Notes under the pieces: model-generated
The model's database searches: none
What the model saw: the letters and a program-made list of their open reading frames with translations, nothing else
What the model was told of the DNA's origin: nothing
Made by a program: the position numbers and the translations under genes
NCBI RefSeq assembly: GCF_008579165.1
Contig: NZ_BKCN01000026.1
DNA: 25,282 nt
Direction: 5' to 3' (one strand)
From: Iodidimonas nitroreducens
GTDB lineage: Bacteria; Pseudomonadota; Alphaproteobacteria; Sphingomonadales; Rhodothalassiaceae
Shown here: in pieces, positions 17,420 through 24,917 of the stretch
Layout of the letters: each line of letters begins with the position of its first letter
Numbering within the stretch: the first letter of the stretch is position 1

Positions 17420-18022
17420 GTGTCATCCGGTTCTCTTCGCAGGATAGATCACGCGATGCTGGATGGATTCTCTCTCCCCTCGCCTGAAAGCTGCCCGGCT
17501 CTGGTTTTGAATGCCGATTTTCGGCCCTTGAGCTATTTCCCTTTGTCTTTATGGGGATGGCAAACGGCCCTGAAAGCGGTTTTTCTGGATCGGGTGAATA
17601 TTGTTTCGGAATATGATCGGGTGGTGCGCTCGCCCACCACTGAAATCCGCCTGCCTTCGGTCATTTCCTTACGAACCTATATAAAGCCCGCCACCTGGCC
17701 CGCCTTTACCCGCTTCAATCTGTTTTTACGGGATCGCTTTAGCTGCCAATATTGCGCTGTCGGGTCTGATCTCACCTTCGATCATGTGGTGCCCCGGGCC
17801 TATGGTGGCCGCACCACATGGGAAAATGTGACCACGGCCTGTGCGCCCTGCAATCTGGCCAAAGGCGGGCGCACGCCGCAGGAAGCGGGAATGCATCCGA
17901 TGATCAAACCCTTCCGCCCCAATAGCCATCAACTCATTGAAAATGGCCGCCGGTTTCCGCCCAATTATCTGCATGATAGCTGGCGTGATTATCTTTATTG
18001 GGATAGCGAACTGGAGCCCTGA
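17420..18022 (+). CDS. HNH endonuclease-domain protein
   Basis: This is a 200-residue protein widespread in Alphaproteobacteria; its in vivo role is not established. The HNH fold is clear. Zinc-type Cys109-x-x-Cys112 is followed by DH at 121-122 (FDHVVPRAYGG), Asn136 in TTWENV, and Cys141-x-x-Cys144-Asn145. The N-terminal half (ALVLNADFRPLSYFPLSLWGWQTALKAVFLDR) is the conserved accessory part of this subfamily. The start is taken as GTG at 17420 with GAAGG about five bases upstream; ATG at 17456 is an alternative. It appears monocistronic with its own promoter and ends convergent with coq7. A short CGCCCC/GGGGCG hairpin follows the stop, without a T-run. Confidence 0.88.
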   Translation: MSSGSLRRIDHAMLDGFSLPSPESCPALVLNADFRPLSYFPLSLWGWQTALKAVFLDRVNIVSEYDRVVRSPTTEIRLPSVISLRTYIKPATWPAFTRFNLFLRDRFSCQYCAVGSDLTFDHVVPRAYGGRTTWENVTTACAPCNLAKGGRTPQEAGMHPMIKPFRPNSHQLIENGRRFPPNYLHDSWRDYLYWDSELEP

Positions 18023-18084
18023 TCACGCCCCCGACAATGGGGCGAGCCCGGCACACCGCAGGACACACAGCAGGGCTTGGGGCA

Positions 18085-18705
18085 TCAAAGCTTTCTGGCC
18101 ATGGCAATCGCCAAACGGCAGCCGCTTTTGATGGCCCCTGCTAAAAGCCCATAGCCGGGTGTATCCTCGGCCCCATGGGCAAGGGCGGTTTCACGATGTT
18201 CGGCTTCCTCGCTCTGAAAATCGGCGATGGTCTCGGCCAGTTCCGGTTCTTTGTCGCCCAAGGCGCGGCGCTGGCTTTCATAATGATCGTCGATCACCTC
18301 TTCAACGGCGGCGGTGCAGGCCATCAGGGCGCGTTCACCCATCAGGGCGGTTCCGGCCCCTAAAGCATAGCCCGCCACATGCCAAAAGGGCGATAAAAGC
18401 GACGGGCGCACCCGGCGTTCAATCAGCAATTCATCAAAGCGCTGCAGATGCCGCGCTTCCTGCTTGGCCATATGCCGGATCAGGGGGCTGAGCCGATGCC
18501 CATGGCCCAGAACCGCAAGCTGGCCGGCATAGATGCGGGCGGCCCCATATTCCCCGGCATGATCCACGCGGATCATCTCGTCGATGCTTTCCCCGCGCTG
18601 GCGATCCCCAGGCAGGGGCCGTGGCGGCACCATTTTCGCGGGCGCTGCGCTTTTCGTAGACGGCACGATGCGGGACGTTTCTATGGATTTCGTGGGATCA
18701 GCCAT
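18085..18705 (-). CDS. coq7: Coq7-type demethoxyubiquinone hydroxylase
   Basis: This di-iron monooxygenase hydroxylates demethoxyubiquinone in ubiquinone synthesis. The carboxylate-bridged di-iron motifs are present in order: IRVDHAGEYGA (Glu52), KQEARHL (Glu83 and His86), AVEEVIDDHY, and SEEAEHRE. The length of 206 residues is normal. I chose the ATG at 18705 because it overlaps the dsbB stop by eight bases (ATGGCTGA) and has AAAGGG seven bases upstream. The longer frame to 18747 would run through dsbB. The first ~35 residues are Pro/Ser/Lys-rich and poorly conserved, as in homologues. It acts at the inner membrane. Confidence 0.94.
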   Translation of the reverse strand: MADPTKSIETSRIVPSTKSAAPAKMVPPRPLPGDRQRGESIDEMIRVDHAGEYGAARIYAGQLAVLGHGHRLSPLIRHMAKQEARHLQRFDELLIERRVRPSLLSPFWHVAGYALGAGTALMGERALMACTAAVEEVIDDHYESQRRALGDKEPELAETIADFQSEEAEHRETALAHGAEDTPGYGLLAGAIKSGCRLAIAMARKL

Positions 18706-19228
18706 GGCTTTGCCCTTTCTGGATGATGTGCCGCCGATAAAGAGCATAGCCTGAAAATCCAGCCAGCCCCAGGGCGATCAGCATGTTCCATACTGCCATG
18801 GAAAGCCCCAGAAAGGACCATGAAATATCGTCGCAGCGCACCAGCTTGGCTTTCATGATCTGCTCCAAAGCCGCCGCCGGATCGGTGGGCAGGCTTGCCC
18901 CCGAACAGGTGGATGGCCCCGCCCAGAAACCCTGCTCCACCCCGCCATGAAAGCCGCCGACGAAAGCCGTGGCAAGGAATAAAAGCAGCCCGCAAAACAG
19001 CGCCAGATCAAGCCCCCTGCGCCCCGGCACAAAGATCAGCAAGGGCAGCAGCAAAGCGAGATAATAAGGAATGCGCTGCCAGTGGCACAAAGTGCAGGGG
19101 GCATAGCCCAGATATTCAAAAAAATGCGCAGCCCCCAAAATGATCGCACTGGCAAAGGCAAGAAGGCCGGGCAGCAGGATCTGCGGGCCGCTGTTGATCA
19201 ACTGATCCAGCTTTTGGGTGCGTGTCAT
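18698..19228 (-). CDS. dsbB: Disulfide bond formation protein DsbB-like
   Basis: DsbB reoxidises DsbA and passes electrons to ubiquinone. This 176-residue protein has four hydrophobic helices. The first redox pair Cys45-Thr-Leu-Cys48 is in the first periplasmic loop (APCTLCHWQRIPYY) and the second pair Cys108/Cys132 is in the larger loop. It directly overlaps coq7, so a quinone-reducing enzyme and a quinone-biosynthesis enzyme are translationally coupled. That pairing makes sense functionally, but it may simply be a compact operon. Confidence 0.92.
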   Translation of the reverse strand: MTRTQKLDQLINSGPQILLPGLLAFASAIILGAAHFFEYLGYAPCTLCHWQRIPYYLALLLPLLIFVPGRRGLDLALFCGLLLFLATAFVGGFHGGVEQGFWAGPSTCSGASLPTDPAAALEQIMKAKLVRCDDISWSFLGLSMAVWNMLIALGLAGFSGYALYRRHIIQKGQSHG

Positions 19229-19263
19229 TCAGGCTTCCGTTTCAATCTGCCAAAAGGATGGGA

Positions 19264-19842
19264 TCACAGATAGCGCATCGCGATGAACCCGCCCGCCAGC
19301 AAAAGCGCAAAAAGGCTGGCCAGAAGGCTCAGGCGCTTTTCGATGAAGGCTTCGATGGGGGCTCCGTATTTCCACAAAAGCGCCGCTTCGATATAAAAGC
19401 GCGGGGCGCGGGAAAGCAAGGCCGCCAGCAAAAAGGCCACAGGGTTCATCGCCACCACGCCGCTGGCAAGGGTGATGACCTTGAAGGGGAAAAAGCTCAG
19501 TCCAAACAGGAAAACCAGCCAGAAACCATGATCCTTGAAGCGCTCCTGAAAGATCTGGAACTGGGCCTCATAGCCATAAAAGGCGATCAGCGGCGCGCCG
19601 ATCAGATCCCATAGATAATAACCGATGCCATAGCCCGCCAGCCCTCCCAAAACCGAGGCAAAGGTGCAAATAAGCGCAAAACGAAAGGCTTTCTGCCGAT
19701 TGGCCAAGGTCATCGGCAGCAGCATCACATCGGGGGGAATGGGAAAGATCGAGCTTTCGAGGAAAGACACAAGCCCCAGCCAGCGCTCGGCATGGCGGTG
19801 GCGGGCTTTTTCCAATGTCCAGCGATAAAGCCGCGAAAGCAT
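19264..19842 (-). CDS. yqaA: YqaA-type DedA/VTT-domain membrane protein
   Basis: This 192-residue integral membrane protein is of the SNARE-associated/VTT (DedA-like) group. The region FLESSIFPIPPDVMLLPMTLANRQKAFRFALICTFAS has the family's acidic-and-proline signature, followed by GGLAGYGIGYYLWDLIG and FLFGLSFFPFKVITLASGV. Several transmembrane helices are evident. DedA-type proteins affect membrane homeostasis and lipid movement; the exact role of YqaA is unclear. The start at 19842 (MLSRLYRWTLEKA) matches family N-termini; upstream in-frame sequence to 19923 is unlike a protein. It lies 35 bp upstream of dsbB in the same direction, so it is probably co-transcribed. Confidence 0.88.
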   Translation of the reverse strand: MLSRLYRWTLEKARHRHAERWLGLVSFLESSIFPIPPDVMLLPMTLANRQKAFRFALICTFASVLGGLAGYGIGYYLWDLIGAPLIAFYGYEAQFQIFQERFKDHGFWLVFLFGLSFFPFKVITLASGVVAMNPVAFLLAALLSRAPRFYIEAALLWKYGAPIEAFIEKRLSLLASLFALLLAGGFIAMRYL

Positions 19843-19984
19843 GATCAGATCATCCAGAGTACAATGGCCATGAGGGTGGCATGAATATCCATTTGATCTG
19901 GCAGATTGCCACCTGAAAAGCAATGCGGTGGCTTGTCAGATGGTAAGGCGCGCAGAAAATAATCGACAAAGCGCCCCTGTTGCA

Positions 19985-20033
19985 CAGGTCGGGCTTGACG
20001 TGAGATCATTTCCCCCTAATATGCGCCGACCTG
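19985..20033. repeat. 8-bp inverted repeat flanking the tRNA-Leu promoter
   Basis: CAGGTCGG (19985-19992) and CCGACCTG (20026-20033) are perfect complements with 33 bases between them. The spacer contains the entire -35 to -10 region of the tRNA promoter. Confidence 0.55.
19995..20022 (+). promoter_or_regulatory. Sigma-70 promoter of tRNA-Leu
   Basis: TTGACG (19995-20000) and TAATAT (20017-20022) are separated by 16 bases and end about 28 bp before the mature tRNA. Both hexamers are close to consensus. This is the clearest promoter in the window. Confidence 0.75.
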
Positions 20034-20050
20034 AAGGCAGACCACACAGA

Positions 20051-20137
20051 GCCCCTGTGGCGGAACTGGTAGACGCGCCAGACTCAAAATCTGGTTCTCG
20101 CAAGGGAGTGTCGGTTCGAGTCCGACCGGGGGCACCA
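20051..20137 (+). tRNA. tRNA-Leu (anticodon CAA)
   Basis: The 87-nt gene has acceptor arms GCCCCTG and CGGGGGC (one G-T pair), an anticodon stem CCAGA/TCTGG with loop CTCAAAA giving anticodon CAA, a long variable arm as expected for leucine, a T-loop with GGTTCGAGTCC, discriminator A and an encoded CCA. It reads UUG codons. It has its own promoter and terminator. The DNA downstream differs in character from that upstream. Confidence 0.97.
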
Positions 20138-20147
20138 ATCTCATGAT

Positions 20148-20168
20148 CCGGCTCATGAGCCGGCTTTT
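20148..20168 (+). terminator. Intrinsic terminator of tRNA-Leu
   Basis: The perfect palindrome CCGGCTCATGAGCCGG (20148-20163) is followed by CTTTT on the plus strand. It begins 11 bases after the tRNA CCA. The minus strand has no T-run, so it serves the tRNA. Confidence 0.7.
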
Positions 20169-20177
20169 CAGGCTTTC

Positions 20178-21223
20178 TCAATCCAATGTGCCGCCCACCG
20201 GGGGGAAGGGATCGATGAAGCCTTCCACGCGCGCCAGTTGATCCATCACGCCTGTGGCATTCATCCGCACCCAGGCATCAAACTGATTGAGCGCGCGAAA
20301 AGAGTCCACCTTGCCCAGATCCGCTGCGATCAGATCGGCGGCCTTTTCAGGCGGCGTGCCCGCCACCACATGCTCCATGCATAAATCGCGCAATTGGGTG
20401 ATATAGGCGAGGTAATTGCGCACCTCTGCCTTTCCGCCCATGCCCGCATGGCCCGGGGCCATCAATTCCCAGTCCATATCCAGCACCTGTTCGGTGCTAT
20501 GAACCATGCCATCGATCTGATAGCGGGCCAGATCCATGAAGGGCATGCGATCCACCAGCACCCAATCTACGACGCTGAGCAGGGCCTGATCGGGCACCCT
20601 AAGGCTGATCGATCCACGGCCATCATTGGGGCCATGATAGCGCAGTTCCACCCGCCGGTCGCCCAGATCGATATCCAGTCCTTCATGAAAGGTCGTATCG
20701 GCATAGCGGGTTTTGAGCCGCGAGCGCATCTGACTATCGCGCGCCAGTTCGTGGGAGATATAGCGCACGCCATCGGCTTCCAGCATCTCTCCGCCCGAGA
20801 CATGATCAGCATGATTATGGCTATAGACGACATGGCTGATCGGCTTGTCGCTCATCTGGCCGAGCTGTGATTTCAGCCAGCCCGCAAATCCCTGATCGAT
20901 GCTATCAAACACCAGGAGGCCCTTTTGGCCTTCGATCACGAGGCATGATGCCTGTTTTGGCGGGTTCGCCAGAGGCCCCGGGCGATCTCGACGATCTCGC
21001 GCTCGGGATTGGCGGCTTCCTGCGCTGATGCCGCCCCGCAGCAGCCAAAGGAAGCAAAGCCCGTGCTGCCGGAACTGCCCGCGCCGATCCCCATGCCAAG
21101 ACCTGCGCCTATTCCGGCTCCAACTCCGGCCCCAATGGCTGTCAGACCGCCCCCCAAAGCAAGGCTGCCTCCCAGAATCTCCCTGCGGGAAAAATCAGAC
21201 GATTTTTTAAATATCTGTGGCAT
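20178..21223 (-). CDS. Tat-exported metallo-beta-lactamase-fold hydrolase (frameshift near 20940)
   Basis: The N-terminal frame has a twin-arginine motif (SRREILGG) followed by an unusual Gly/Ala-rich hydrophobic stretch (GAGVGAGIGAGLGMGIGAG) and a likely cleavage after AASAQ. The next frame is a metallo-beta-lactamase fold: SHNHADHVSGG (HxHxDH metal site), YHGPNDGRGSI and APGHAGMGG (PGH). The frames join by one added base at about 20938-20942, giving HHAS-VIEGQKGLLVFDSIDQG and 348 residues. AAAGGAGAG precedes the ATG. The substrate is unknown; the Tat signal suggests export of the folded, metal-loaded enzyme. It follows a Vgb-like remnant in the same direction by about 33 bp. Confidence 0.82.
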
Positions 21224-21256
21224 GCGGTCTCTCCTTTTCTCGGAATCATGGGCTGA

Positions 21257-21715
21257 TCATAGGAAGGTTTGAAGTTTGCAGATAGGGGATGATATCGGAA
21301 ATACCCGAAGATAAGGCGCCGCCTCGATATCGCCCTTGGGGAAGGCCCATTCCTTCACAAAACCTTCGCCCGAACGGACAAGGCCCGGGGTGCTGCGGGC
21401 AAAATCGCCATAATAAACATCGCCATTGCGCAAAACCGTAATGCGCCGGGGCAGGGCATCTTCAGCCGGCACTTTATATTCGGTGACCGCCATCGTTTCG
21501 GGGTCGACCTCTGAGATCATATTGGTCCCGAAATGGGCAATCCACACTGTGCCATCAGGCGCTTCCTCGATGCCATAGGGGCGGGATGCTTCGACCGAAT
21601 AGGGCTTTGTATAGCGCAGTTTGCGGGTTGCAATATCCATCGAGCCCACCATGTTGGAATGCCGGATGGTGAACCAGATCCGGCTTTCGTCCTCATTAAA
21701 AATTATGGTGTGGGG
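21257..21715 (-). pseudogene. Vgb-like (streptogramin lyase family) beta-propeller fragment
   Basis: About 150 residues of a seven-bladed propeller protein are present, with the repeated pattern P-x-G-I/DG-x-V/I-W-F/I. Examples are VPHTIIFNEDESRIWFTI, RPYGIEEAPDGTVWIAHFGTN, PRRITVLRNGDVYYGDF and EWAFPKGDIEAAPY. Full-length relatives are about twice as long. The left-hand end stops after AAPY with an unrelated short tail. The right-hand (N-terminal) end breaks off near 21715, with a stop codon just beyond and no signal peptide. So both ends are missing. It was probably once upstream of the Tat metallo-hydrolase in an operon. Whether the remnant is translated is unclear. Confidence 0.7.
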
Positions 21716-21952
21716 AACGGCCGATTATTTTATGATAATGCCAGCCTTGAAGAGATGGTGAAAGATTTTAACAGATATTATGATGGCAAAATCGAGCTTG
21801 CAGATGACACAATGAAAGATCTCAAAATATCCGGGTCATTTAAAATCGATACGATTGAGAAAAAAATATTTTCTTTAGAAAATATACTTCCGGTCAGTGT
21901 CGTGAAAAAAGATGATAAATTGATTATAATTTATCAAAAGAAAGAGAATTAA
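21713..21952 (+). pseudogene. C-terminal fragment of a FecR-type anti-sigma/regulator protein
   Basis: The frame GNGRLFYDNASLEEMV.DFNRYYDGKIELAD...ISGSFKID...ILPVSVVKKDDKLIIIY matches the C-terminal periplasmic domain of FecR-like proteins (G-x-L-x-F, the NRY motif, the L-x-V/I-S-G-x-F strand and the closing beta strands). Only about 78 residues exist; the ~250-residue N-terminal part is absent. In the track of this frame, the DNA to the left of about 21715 is antisense to the Vgb fragment. Base composition is AT-rich compared with neighbours. No FecI-type sigma factor or TonB-dependent receptor is adjacent. Confidence 0.6.
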
Positions 21953-21953
21953 G

Positions 21954-22542
21954 ATGATAGAAACAATGGCAGTCCTATTTGCATTTCTTATTGTCGCGAA
22001 TACGCAATATGCTTTCTCACAAGAAGAAATGGATGCTGTTGATACAATCATTTATTGCGGTAGTCTTGAAGATAACGAAAAAAAAACTGGCTTGTTTTGA
22101 TGCAGCTTATCATCACTATAGCCAGGAAAGAACAGCGAAAAAAGCTGATGCGGGCGTGATGTCGTCTTCAGCTAAAAACACAAAGCCAGCGCAAAGCATT
22201 GAGCAAGAGGGGGTGCGGTCGCAGCATGCTGCGAAAGCGGCGCCGTCTCAGGCCATAGCCAAAGACAATCGGCGCAAGATGATCGTGCGTGAAATAACGG
22301 TCGATGATCTGGAACTGCCCCTGGAAACCACGATCACCGCCTACAACAGGAATAAAAGGGGAGATTTCAAGCTGCAAATTGCCGAAGGGTGGATTTTTGC
22401 GCGCTCGGATGGGCCAACACCCCCCAACACTGATCTCACAGGAGCTTCAGTCGTTCTGGAAAAGAACTTTCTTGGGAATTGGCGGATGACCATTCCCGAT
22501 ATGAAAAAGCCTTTATGGATCAAGCCCGACGAGCGTGAGTAG
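21954..22542 (+). CDS. Small exported protein with a C-x(n)-KLACFDAA motif (frameshift in A9 run)
   Basis: Starting at ATG 21954 (one base after the FecR fragment stop), a signal peptide (MAVLFAFLIVANTQYAFS) is followed by IIYCGSLEDNEKKLACFDAAY. This Cys...LACFD motif is common in small periplasmic proteins, including some type VI-associated ones; no secretion cluster is present here. The frame is broken by an A9 run at 22078-22086. With A8 the protein reads through to 22542 (195 residues) and ends in a beta-rich domain (ITAYNRNKRGDFKLQI..GWIFARSDG). The 5' third is AT-rich, while the 3' part has the GC-rich codon use of the host. The function is unknown. Confidence 0.6.
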
Positions 22543-22724
22543 GGCGATTTCGCAGGATGGCGTATAATATCACATCTGAGATTAAAGGCGGCTCGTCATC
22601 TCACGAAAATTTTAGACATATTTAATATATCCGGGTAATGATATGTTTTTATAAGCCTGTCATAAACACTTACTGATATAGCATAAGCCCTAAGGTCATA
22701 ATATGATGCAACCCAGAGCTGGCG

Positions 22725-24629
22725 ATGTTTTCTTATAATCTGGGGGAATATACGCATCCCGATCTGCAATCATCGTCCGATCAGATGTTTTGCCAGAAGA
22801 TCTGTGCGGCGGCTCAATTGCTGTGCCCTTCGGTGATCATCATCAATCTTGCAAAAGATGGCCGCATTTTATGGATGAATGAGCAGGCCACGGCCAATTT
22901 TTATGGCACGCTCAATGCGAATGAGACGATGCAGTTTTGCGATCTCATCTCACCGGAAGATCAGCCATCCTGGTGGGCCAATTTCCACACCCTGATCAGA
23001 ACCCGGGTCAATAAAGTTCAGATTGCCTTTCATGGGCAAAGCCCGGTTGGCAAGGCGCCCCGGTTTCGAGGCCATATCATTGCCCTTGATGATGATCAGG
23101 GGGCAACTCATTATTTCGTTTCCGTGCAGGTTGTAAGCCCCTTCATCAGTGAGGAGGATCATTTCCGCCATATCACTCAGCAGGCTTTGCAGGGGATCAT
23201 CGTTCATCGCCATGATCGGGTGCTCTATATCAATCAGAAAATGGCGGAAATATTGGGGCTCGATGATTATCGCAAGATCGGGAGCATCAAGGATATTGCC
23301 AATTTCGTGCATCCCGATGATCAGGACATCGTGCGGGATCGCTATGCCCAAGCGGTGCAGAAAGGCACATTTGGCGATCTGTTTGATTTTCGGTTGATCG
23401 CGGCGGATGGAAAATCCGTGTGGGTGAGCTGCCGTTTTGGCACCATTCGCTGGCATGGGCGGGCGGCGATTGTTTCGTCTTTTTTCGATATCACCGAAAC
23501 AAAACGCCAAGCGTATCAAAGCAGCGAAACGGAAAAGCTGTTTACCAGAATTCTGGAAATTTCGCCCGATGTGGTGGCCATATCGCGCTTGTCGGATGGC
23601 ACCTATTATTGGGTGAACAAGGCTTTTACCGAATTTTTCAAATGGGAAAGAAGCGATGTGATCGGCCGTTCGGGCATCGCACTGGGCATCTGGAAGGAAC
23701 CGGATCAAAAATTGCGCTTATTGAGCGAGCTTGAACGCCATGGTGTGGTGCAATCCTTTGAAACGATCGCCTGCGATAGTGCGGGGCGCAGCTATACAAC
23801 ATCGCTGCATGCCACCAAAATCCGCTATCTGAACGAAGATTTCATCGTCACTGTGGGGCGGGATATCACGCCTGAGAAAGAACAGCGCAAAGCCCTCGAA
23901 CACAGCATGCTGGCAGCCGAGCTTGCCAATCGCGCGAAAACCGATTTTCTGGCTAATATGAGCCATGAACTCAGAACACCGCTCAATGCGGTGATCGGAT
24001 TTTCAGGATTGATCATCGATCAGAAGGATCGTTCTTTCCAGCCCGCAAAGATCATCGATTATGCCGAAAATATCCAGGCCGCCGGGCATCATCTTTTGCA
24101 GATTGTGAATGATCTTCTGGATATGTCGCGGATCGAGATCGGGGCGGTTGATCTGAAGCCCGAAGATTTTGATCTATGGTCGGCTTTTGATCAGGTGATC
24201 CGGCTTTTGCAGCCTAAAATCGATGAGCAAAAATTGCGGATGCAGATCGCCCCGATCCCTGACGGCTCTGAAGTGCATGCCGATTTTTTGCGGACCCGAC
24301 AGATCATAATCAATCTTTTGACCAATGCCATAAAATTTACGCCCGAAGGTGGCAGCCTTGTTTTTAGCATCCACGCAGAAAGCCCCGATTTTTGCAGCTT
24401 TTCGATCAAGGATAGCGGCATCGGGATGGCGGAAGATGAAATCGCGCGGGCCATGCAGCCCTTTGGACGGGCCGATAATTCCTATACCCGCCAGCATGAT
24501 GGGGTGGGGCTTGGTTTGCCGATCGTGCAAAATCTCGCCTCATTGATGCAGGGCCGTGTCGTGATATCCTCGGCGCCCGGCGAAGGCACTGAGGTGACGA
24601 TCTCACTGCCCCGTGCTCAGCCGCACTGA
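22725..24629 (+). CDS. Cytoplasmic PAS-domain sensor histidine kinase
   Basis: This 634-residue hybrid-free histidine kinase has no transmembrane helix. Three PAS-like domains occupy about residues 30-130, 145-260 and 270-390, the second and third ending in DITETKRQ and DITPEKEQ linkers. The dimerisation domain has the phospho-acceptor His414 in ANMSHELRTPLNAVIGFS. The ATPase domain has the N box (NLLTNAIKF, Asn534), G1 DSGIGM (Asp563) and G2 GVGLGLP (593-599). There is no receiver domain and no response regulator gene next to it, so it is an orphan kinase whose PAS domains presumably sense an internal ligand. The start at 22725 has only a weak ribosome site. The 182 bp before it are AT-rich and gene-free. 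Confidence 0.93.
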   Translation: MFSYNLGEYTHPDLQSSSDQMFCQKICAAAQLLCPSVIIINLAKDGRILWMNEQATANFYGTLNANETMQFCDLISPEDQPSWWANFHTLIRTRVNKVQIAFHGQSPVGKAPRFRGHIIALDDDQGATHYFVSVQVVSPFISEEDHFRHITQQALQGIIVHRHDRVLYINQKMAEILGLDDYRKIGSIKDIANFVHPDDQDIVRDRYAQAVQKGTFGDLFDFRLIAADGKSVWVSCRFGTIRWHGRAAIVSSFFDITETKRQAYQSSETEKLFTRILEISPDVVAISRLSDGTYYWVNKAFTEFFKWERSDVIGRSGIALGIWKEPDQKLRLLSELERHGVVQSFETIACDSAGRSYTTSLHATKIRYLNEDFIVTVGRDITPEKEQRKALEHSMLAAELANRAKTDFLANMSHELRTPLNAVIGFSGLIIDQKDRSFQPAKIIDYAENIQAAGHHLLQIVNDLLDMSRIEIGAVDLKPEDFDLWSAFDQVIRLLQPKIDEQKLRMQIAPIPDGSEVHADFLRTRQIIINLLTNAIKFTPEGGSLVFSIHAESPDFCSFSIKDSGIGMAEDEIARAMQPFGRADNSYTRQHDGVGLGLPIVQNLASLMQGRVVISSAPGEGTEVTISLPRAQPH

Positions 24630-24642
24630 TCTTGATTATCCT

Positions 24643-24673
24643 CCATCGCCACCTCCCATCACCATGGCGATGG
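24643..24673. repeat. Hairpin after the histidine kinase gene
   Basis: CCATCGCCA (24643-24651) pairs perfectly with TGGCGATGG (24665-24673) with a 13-nt loop, 14 bp after the kinase stop. There is no T-run on either side, so it may be a transcript-stabilising hairpin or a weak terminator. Confidence 0.45.
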
Positions 24674-24877
24674 GTTGCCGCATTCTGGTGAATCAGTGAG
24701 ACTATCGACGTAATACTCGAAAAATTTAGCGACTTCTGGTTTTTGGAGTGCAATCAAGATGGACAGTGGGGCTGGCTGGACATTATCGTTGGCGGTGACA
24801 TTGCCCAAAGCTTTGCCAATGAGTTCTGCAATAAACTCGCACAGATTGAGCGACAGATCAGTGTAGGAAAATTTCAT
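24659..24877 (-). CDS. Small hypothetical protein
   Basis: This 72-residue frame encodes an amphipathic N-terminal part (LSLNLCEFIAELIGKALGNV), then APLSILIALQKPEVAKFFEYYVDSL and a Pro/Cys tail. Its composition is protein-like. However, the ribosome site is poor and the stop lies inside the hairpin described after the kinase gene. I do not recognise it. It is divergent from the partial gene at the right edge, 40 bp away. It could be a chance frame. Confidence 0.35.
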   Translation of the reverse strand: MKFSYTDLSLNLCEFIAELIGKALGNVTANDNVQPAPLSILIALQKPEVAKFFEYYVDSLTDSPECGNPSPW

Positions 24878-24917
24878 AAATTTAATTGCAGCCCATAATA
24901 TTTTTTAAGACTGTTCC

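Noticed and set aside
20148..20168. Bidirectional terminator serving the Tat hydrolase as well
   Set aside because: The minus strand has no T-run after the stem, so only the tRNA side is supported.
21954..22542. Type VI secretion component, suggested by the LACFD motif
   Set aside because: The motif is found in many small exported proteins and no other secretion gene lies in the window.
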